Of a stretch of 46,905 nucleotides of DNA, positions 43,051 through 46,905 are shown piece after piece. A model generated the notes under the pieces. The model was given only the letters and a program-made list of their open reading frames with translations, was not told where the DNA came from and did not search any database. Origin of the DNA: Candidatus Poribacteria bacterium (GTDB lineage Bacteria > Poribacteria > WGA-4E > WGA-3G); contig JAAXHL010000074.1 of assembly GCA_012270865.1 (NCBI GenBank), positions 1-46,905 on the forward strand, written 5' to 3'. The translations under genes and the position numbers were made by a program. The number at the start of each line of letters is the position of its first letter. Position 1 is the stretch's first letter.

Positions 43051-43250
43051 GTACTCAGTCGTCAGTTATCAGTTATCAGTTATCAGTTATAAGAGTGCCT
43101 CACAGTGAGAGTGATAGTTCTAAGGTTTCCTCTTTCTTTAACCATCAACTCGACCCCGTTGTAGAAGAATGTTAAGGAAACCCGAGTTGATGGTTAAAAC
43201 TGAAAGATTTTTTCGGAGAAAAAATCGTACTAACGACTGACAACTATTCG
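43051..43250. repeat. Heptad-repeat inverted element, copy D, with nested palindromes
   Basis: The left arm has CAGTCGT plus three CAGTTAT heptads ending in ATAAGAG (43056-43095). The right arm ends in ACGACTGACAACTATT (43234-43249). Nested inside are a perfect 15-base inverted repeat (43138-43152 and 43183-43197) and a perfect 9-base hairpin GATTTTTTC/GAAAAAATC (43206-43226). It lies between the K+ channel start and the DUF1844 gene. Confidence 0.7.
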
Positions 43251-43446
43251 CTTTTTAGCGAGGCGTTTGACGACTGGATTCGGATCGTAAGGCATACACG
43301 GACTGCGATCATATTATCCTGAAGATGTTAAATAGGGAATCTTTCAAGGCTGAATAGAGTCTTGTCAAAGAATGCTGGTAACCACTGCCTACCTTTTTCT
43401 AAAAACTCATGCCAATCAATACGGTCGCCGGTCCCCGATTTCATTC
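43251..43446. other. Intergenic stretch without a supported gene
   Basis: Between copy D of the heptad element and the DUF1844 gene no frame has both a start signal and family resemblance. A 21-codon - strand frame beginning MPYDPNPVVKRLAKK is present but has no ribosome-binding site. Confidence 0.3.
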
Positions 43447-43854
43447 CTACGGTTCAGAAGTATCAGGTTCGTTTTTCGGTGCCTCTGCTTCAGGTGCGTT
43501 ATCCGATGTCTCTCCTTCGGGTTCTTCAGCCGAAGTCTCTTCTTGAGTTTCCGCTTCCGCGGCTGCCTCCTGCTGACTGATCGCACGGACGTAACCCATC
43601 CTCAGTTCGTAGAGCGTGTTCGCCAAAAAATTGGCTTCCGGGGCGGTGAGATTGCCCTTCGTCTTTTCTTCGAGCATCTCAATAGTATCAATAATACCTT
43701 TTACGAGACCAAGATTGATAACCAACTCGTCTGTTTCAGGGTCTCGGATTCCTTCTAAATAGAGTTGCCCTGTTGTTACGAGGTTGTTAAGGTACGTTAT
43801 AAAATCTATACGTGGAAGTTGTTGTGCTTCTTCCTGAGTCGTCGTCTCTGCCAT
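43447..43854 (-). CDS. DUF1844 family protein
   Basis: The 135-residue protein has the DUF1844 core: IDFITYLNNLVTTGQLYLEG, a DPETDELVINLGLVKGIID strand-helix and IEMLEEKTKGNLTAPEANFL ending in LYELRMGYV. The last 45 residues are a Glu/Ala/Pro-rich disordered tail. ATG 43854 is chosen because AGGAG lies 8 bases upstream; a GTG three codons earlier lies inside that site. Function of the family is unknown; it is widespread in Acidobacteria, Planctomycetes and related groups. Confidence 0.88.
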   Translation of the reverse strand: MAETTTQEEAQQLPRIDFITYLNNLVTTGQLYLEGIRDPETDELVINLGLVKGIIDTIEMLEEKTKGNLTAPEANFLANTLYELRMGYVRAISQQEAAAEAETQEETSAEEPEGETSDNAPEAEAPKNEPDTSEP

Positions 43855-43919
43855 ATATATCACTCCTGATTCCGATTTGCCTGATATACACAGGGTCTGT
43901 CGCTACGCGAGAAGTTGTA

Positions 43920-44291
43920 CTATTCGTCGTCAAAGATGATGATTTGTGCAAGTAAGCTACCTGCCTGATTGTTATTGCTTGGATGTTCGTTCATAGCAAG
44001 AAAGATAACGCCGTCTGCCGGTGCTGGGTTGTCATAACGCGAGCCAACAGCGAAAACGGTGTTCCCGATTTTAGCGATGAGTGCGCCAATATTAGTACCG
44101 GGGAGCAGGTACCCATCGGAACCTGGGGTTTGGGGAACGCCGTCAGCACCGCACCATCCGGTTCGATTTTTCAAATCAGGGGACCAAGCACCTTCACCAT
44201 CAATAACGAGTCGTTGTCCTTCTTTCACACGTACGTAACTTTCCTGCCAAACGGGACTCGGGCGAGCTGTGCGGATAACAGTTAGTGCCAT
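43920..44291 (-). CDS. PA-IL (LecA)-like beta-sandwich protein
   Basis: A 123-residue protein without signal peptide. The run of GQRLVIDGEGAWSPD, PGSDGYLLPGTNIGALIAKIG, VFAVGS, GVIFLAMNEHPSNNNQAGSL and a final IIIF strand follows the layout of the galactose-specific lectin PA-IL/LecA. In PA-IL, Asp and Asn residues near the C-terminus bind Ca2+ and sugar; the NEHPSNNNQ segment is in the matching place. GGAG lies 8 bases before the ATG. It could be a small lectin or a carbohydrate-binding module used in cis. The fold call is by pattern only. Confidence 0.7.
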   Translation of the reverse strand: MALTVIRTARPSPVWQESYVRVKEGQRLVIDGEGAWSPDLKNRTGWCGADGVPQTPGSDGYLLPGTNIGALIAKIGNTVFAVGSRYDNPAPADGVIFLAMNEHPSNNNQAGSLLAQIIIFDDE

Positions 44292-44304
44292 ATAGATTTC
44301 TCCG

Positions 44305-44334
44305 ATAATAGTTTTCAGTAGGATTTTTCTGCAA
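44305..44334 (-). promoter_or_regulatory. Possible promoter of the PA-IL-like gene
   Basis: On the - strand TTGCAG (44334-44329) and TATTAT (44310-44305) are 18 bases apart, just outside the heptad element. The start codon is at 44291, so the leader would be very short while still holding the GGAG site. Confidence 0.35.
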
Positions 44335-44344
44335 AAATCTTTCG

Positions 44345-44420
44345 GTTTTCAGTTGTCAGTTAAGAGAAAGACGCTATCAATCAAGTTTCCCTCTTAACTG
44401 AAAACTGAGTACTTTTAACT
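44345..44420. repeat. Heptad-repeat inverted element, copy E
   Basis: The shortest copy: CAGTTGT then CAGTTAAGAG (44357-44366) is inverted as CTCTTAACTG (44391-44400), a perfect 10-base match, followed by AAAACTGAGTAC. It is the minimal form of the family and shows the shared core CAGTTAAGAG. Confidence 0.75.
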
Positions 44421-44480
44421 TTGACCAAGAGCTCGTCTACAGATACTTTTGCGAAGGCTCGAGTTCTTGATCAAAACTAT

Positions 44481-45083
44481 TTATTCCTTATTGCGGATAG
44501 TGATGTTAGTGATAACATCATCTTGCGCGATACTATCAACGACATCCATACCACTAATGACGTTTCCGAAGATGGTATACTCACTGTCAAGAATGGTTTC
44601 ATCTCGGCAGATAAAGAATTCGGACGCATAGGAGACGCTGGCACCCTCTTCTTTTGCCATAGCGACAACGCCTCTTGACATCTCTTTCGCGCCGTTTTCA
44701 ATAGCGAGTGTTTCGCCAGCCGCGAGTTTTGAACCTGCTTGGATGAGTAGTTCTTCTACGCGATAAAATTTCTCGCCTTTGTAATACTCCACCTGTGCGT
44801 TTTTGATGAAATTCTTAGACGTTTCTGGAGCCTCAGTTGCGAGAAATTCAAACTCAATGTTGCCTTTTGCCGTTTCAATAACAGCGACCGATGTTGCGGG
44901 GTCAATCTGTGGTTTTGCTGAGGTTGTGGTTGTCCCTGTTCCACTGCGACGTGCGCGTGGGGCGGGTGCTTCTTTCTCTTGTTGCGCGCAGCTCAACACG
45001 AAGGTAGCAAATAGAGTTGCCAGTACCATAAGTGCTGCGGATGCGAATTGCCGACGTTGCTTATTCTGCTGTTGCCTTAACAT
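44481..45083 (-). CDS. Cyclophilin-type peptidyl-prolyl isomerase, lipoprotein (divergent)
   Basis: A 200-residue protein with a signal ending in the lipobox-like FVLSC, a Pro/Ala/Ser/Thr linker, and a cyclophilin domain from about residue 65 (VIETAKGNIEFEFLATEAPETSKNFI, GMDVVDSIAQDDVI). The usual FHR and QGG active-site motifs are changed to FYRVEELLIQAGS, so isomerase activity may be weak or lost. ATG 45083 lies 23 bases inside the upstream paralogue, implying coupled translation. It probably acts in the periplasm on folding of exported proteins. Confidence 0.85.
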   Translation of the reverse strand: MLRQQQNKQRRQFASAALMVLATLFATFVLSCAQQEKEAPAPRARRSGTGTTTTSAKPQIDPATSVAVIETAKGNIEFEFLATEAPETSKNFIKNAQVEYYKGEKFYRVEELLIQAGSKLAAGETLAIENGAKEMSRGVVAMAKEEGASVSYASEFFICRDETILDSEYTIFGNVISGMDVVDSIAQDDVITNITIRNKE

Positions 45084-45663
45084 ATTTTGACTTCGCCTCC
45101 AATCGGATTTTTGTCATGACATCGCCTATCTCTAAGCGATCGACGACATCCATACCTTGAATTACGCCGCCGAAGGTGGTGTAATTACCGTCAAGTGAGG
45201 GTTGAGGTTTGAAGCAAATGTAGAATTGGCTCCCGGATGAGTTCGGCGCGGAGGTTCGAGCCATCGCCACCGTACCTCTAAGGTGTGGACGTTGGTTCGG
45301 GTTTGTGTACTCGTCAACGATGTTCCAGCCCGGGCCACCTGTTCCGTCGCCTTTCGGACAACCGCCCTGAGCGACGAAACCTTCAACGATACGATGAAAT
45401 GTTAAACCGTCGTAAAAGCTCTCATTGATTAGTTTGATGAAGTTGTCTACTGCCACCGGAGCGGCATCGGGGTAAAACTCAACTACGAATATACCTCTAT
45501 CGGTTGTAACGACCGCGACCTGCTCTTCAGGCGTTAGGTTACCGCCAAAAGGAAGCGCGCAGCCAGTTATTAACGTTAATAATATGAGAAGAAACATTGG
45601 ACTCGTGTATAGCAAGTTTCGGTAAGTAGCACGCTGTGCCCATAGATGGTGAATCGCTTTCAT
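45061..45663 (-). CDS. Cyclophilin-type peptidyl-prolyl isomerase, lipoprotein
   Basis: The product has a lipoprotein signal with lipobox LITGC, then a short cyclophilin domain: VVEFYPDAAPVAVDNFI, LTFHRIVEGFVAQGGCPKGDGTG, GTVAMARTSAPNSSGSQFYI and GNYTTFGGVIQGMDVVD. The catalytic FHR and QGG motifs are intact, so it should catalyse Xaa-Pro isomerisation in the cell envelope. ATG 45663 is preferred, with AAGGA 6 bases upstream; the ATG two codons earlier is too close to that site. It is followed by its divergent paralogue. Confidence 0.93.
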   Translation of the reverse strand: MKAIHHLWAQRATYRNLLYTSPMFLLILLTLITGCALPFGGNLTPEEQVAVVTTDRGIFVVEFYPDAAPVAVDNFIKLINESFYDGLTFHRIVEGFVAQGGCPKGDGTGGPGWNIVDEYTNPNQRPHLRGTVAMARTSAPNSSGSQFYICFKPQPSLDGNYTTFGGVIQGMDVVDRLEIGDVMTKIRLEAKSKYVKATAE

Positions 45664-45684
45664 CAACATTCCTTTTTTGTGCAG

Positions 45685-46437
45685 TTAGTCGGTTTTGAGG
45701 CGGCCCCAGAAGGTTGCCAACTTATCGTGTGCATCAACAGACAATGTAACAGGGGTCGCCATGTCCTGAAGCAGCTCATCCTTTGTTAAAGCGTAGTTAT
45801 AGACTTTGACTTCATCCAAGGCACCGGTAAGAAAGCGTTGACTTGCGCCGCGGGCACCGATATAGAGGGATGCATCGTTTGGCGATAGTTCGCCCTTACA
45901 CGCCATCTCTGCTTCCAATTCGCCATCAATGTAGAGTTTAATGTCGTTACCGTCCCATGTCCCAGCGAGGAAGTGCCATTCACCGTCTTGGATGCTCGGA
46001 CCAATATTGTCGTCGTTACACGGCTCGGGGAGATCAAAGAATTGAAGGATCGTCCCACCGTTGTAGAGTGCTGCGAGATTATATAGACCGGAGACCCAGG
46101 CGGCTCCTTTCTCAACACCGCTCTGGATCGCCTCACCGCCCTTGACGAGTGCCCAAAACTCAATCGTGATAGCATCAACAATATCAAGACTTGGACTGTC
46201 GGCGATTTCACCAGCAGTTTTTCCATCAAACTCCATCGCTTGCCCAAAGACACCGTCAATCAATTTTGGATTACCCTTATTAAAGGTCGCATCGTTACCA
46301 AATTCGGATAAATCTTTTACAACGTCTCCCTCCAAAGCATCAAAAGAGAGGTGAAGAACAAGGTCCTGTGCGCTACAAACCGTTGTAACACTTACGAAAA
46401 TAAGGAAAAGCAGTCCAAAGATAATCTTTTGTTTCAA
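45685..46437 (-). CDS. Exported LamG/concanavalin A-like protein with KLATFWG C-terminus
   Basis: A signal peptide (LKQKIIFGLLFLIFVSVTTVCSAQ) is followed by a single LamG-like domain: LVLHLSFDALEGDVVKDLS, GNDATFNKGNPKLIDGVFG, AITIEFWALVKGG, WHFLAGTWDGNDIKLYIDG and GALDEVKVYNYALTKDEL. Such domains bind carbohydrate or protein ligands outside the cell. The C-terminus DKLATFWGRLKTD closely matches the protein at 16448. TTG 46437 is the likely start, because TAGGAG (complement of 46445-46450) lies 7 bases upstream; an ATG at 46467 would place that site inside the gene. Confidence 0.88.
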   Translation of the reverse strand: MKQKIIFGLLFLIFVSVTTVCSAQDLVLHLSFDALEGDVVKDLSEFGNDATFNKGNPKLIDGVFGQAMEFDGKTAGEIADSPSLDIVDAITIEFWALVKGGEAIQSGVEKGAAWVSGLYNLAALYNGGTILQFFDLPEPCNDDNIGPSIQDGEWHFLAGTWDGNDIKLYIDGELEAEMACKGELSPNDASLYIGARGASQRFLTGALDEVKVYNYALTKDELLQDMATPVTLSVDAHDKLATFWGRLKTD

Positions 46438-46781
46438 AATCTTGCTCCTAAAATAGATATTGCTCAATTTCTAAGCGATCGTTTTTGTGAGTGCTTGCGT
46501 CAATTACCGCAGCTTACTGGTTTGAAAACCGATGGCAACCAGCAACTGTCGAAAACTAAGCCTCTGTGCTTTAACGGAAGAAAAGACAAGAATCGGCTAA
46601 ACAGTTATTAATAATCTGATATTTCTCAAATCTATCAAGGAGTCAGTAATCATCAATAGATCGTAGGTATAGCCGTATGAAAATGCGTTTGTTTTGAAAA
46701 AGTTTCTTGATTTTTAGAGCATGAGATGGCATCCTAATGACTCAGAAAACCACTTTTGAGTCAACATCAGGAGGACATCTC
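46438..46781. other. Intergenic region with structured leader and 25-base repeat
   Basis: On the LamG gene side, CTGGTT (46517-46522) pairs with AACCAG (46537-46542) and TGCG/CGCA can pair just before it, hinting at a structured 5' leader; no known riboswitch class was recognised. Bases 46614-46638 repeat the first 25 bases of the window in inverse orientation and would place TTGATA upstream of the LamG gene. The remainder up to 46718 shows nothing definite. Confidence 0.4.
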
Positions 46782-46785
46782 ATGC
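46719..46785 (+). promoter_or_regulatory. Hairpin enclosing the ribosome-binding site and start codon of the right-edge gene
   Basis: Bases 46719-46735 and 46769-46785 are inverted repeats matching at 15 of 17 positions. Inside, GACTCA (46739-46744) pairs with TGAGTC (46757-46762). The 3' arm contains AGGAGG (46769-46774) and the ATG at 46782, so the folded RNA would hide both initiation signals. This arrangement is known for keeping insertion-sequence transposase translation low. Confidence 0.6.
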
Positions 46786-46905
46786 GTCATAAGATTAGCA
46801 AATCTACACTCTTTTTTCAAGACCTTCTTTCTTCTTTCTTTCACCGGATGAGGCAGCAAGTCGTCGAGACGCTACTTCTGCTCTGTGTTTGCCATCTCTT
46901 TGGAC
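46782..46905 (+). CDS. N-terminal fragment of an unidentified protein, possibly a transposase
   Basis: An open frame starts at ATG 46782, 7 bases after a strong AGGAGG, and remains open to the window edge (41 codons). It begins MRHKISKSTLFFQDLLSSFF and continues with a basic then hydrophobic segment. It is oriented against the neighbouring LamG gene. The hairpin over its start, the contrast in strand and its place at the window edge fit an insertion sequence, but no catalytic motif is visible in this part. Identity is open. Confidence 0.4.
   Translation, partial: MRHKISKSTLFFQDLLSSFFHRMRQQVVETLLLLCVCHLFG

Noticed and set aside
43251..43446. A 21-codon - strand frame beginning MPYDPNPVVKRL
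   Set aside because: It lacks a ribosome-binding site and matches no known protein, so it is too short to support.
46501..46560. Riboswitch (cyclic-di-GMP type) in the LamG leader
   Set aside because: There are stems and some G/C-rich runs, but the conserved core elements of that class could not be lined up.

Overview
The window looks like a chromosomal segment of an uncultured, Gram-negative-type bacterium. The mix fits Candidatus Poribacteria or a related lineage: FG-GAP/ASPIC protein, LamG-type secreted proteins, sulfatase, SUMF1-fold lipoprotein, WD40 proteins, many small toxin-antitoxin genes and dispersed palindromic repeats. That placement is inferred from gene content and remembered family distributions, not from a marker gene. 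No tRNA, rRNA or CRISPR array was recognised.

Layout. From 1 to 14.35 kb all genes are on the + strand: MoxR ATPase, a damaged RelE-type toxin with its antitoxin, a GlcD-type FAD oxidase, a 2-hydroxyacid dehydrogenase, TrpB, a second toxin-antitoxin pair, a HEAT-repeat protein, a truncated CopG-type antitoxin overlapping era, and a double-length UvrA with four ATPase sites. A Cu/Zn superoxide dismutase remnant lies at the convergence point (14.48-14.68 kb). From 14.68 to 34.9 kb everything is on the - strand. In order of transcription: FAH-family hydrolase and SDR dehydrogenase, small lipoprotein, WD40 fragment and WD40 protein, membrane-tethered ECF-like sigma factor overlapping a LolA/RseB-like secreted protein, multihaem cytochrome with TPRs, orphan antitoxin-like protein, SelA overlapping a SUMF1-fold lipoprotein, PotA-type ABC ATPase, UvrD/AddA-like helicase, secreted beta-sandwich protein, and ASPIC/UnbV protein. 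A single + strand gene, an MNT-HEPN fusion, sits at 35.1-35.9 kb. From 36.0 to 46.4 kb genes are again on the - strand: GldA-type ABC ATPase, metallophosphoesterase, methyltransferase, sulfatase, YifB/ComM, two-TM RCK channel, DUF1844 protein, PA-IL-like protein, two cyclophilin lipoproteins and a LamG protein. The right edge holds the start of an unidentified gene whose ribosome-binding site lies in a strong hairpin.

Several gene pairs overlap by a few bases, suggesting translational coupling: toxin/antitoxin, selA/SUMF1, helicase/secreted protein, sigma/LolA-like, sulfatase/methyltransferase and the two cyclophilins. Several promoters have their -10 box only 8-10 bases before a start codon with no Shine-Dalgarno sequence, so leaderless transcription is likely common.

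The most interesting material: (1) a membrane-anchored sigma factor overlapping a LolA/RseB-like exported protein, next to WD40 genes; (2) a tandem-duplicated UvrA; (3) a dispersed heptad-repeat inverted element in five copies at gene edges, one of which seems to supply a signal peptide; (4) a short MITE-like family with AGGACTTACGCA ends; (5) a shared C-terminal KLAT-x-WG-x-LK motif on two secreted proteins; (6) an MNT-HEPN pair fused in one reading frame; (7) a helicase whose fused nuclease domain appears catalytically dead; (8) an identical 25-base promoter-like sequence at both ends of the window.
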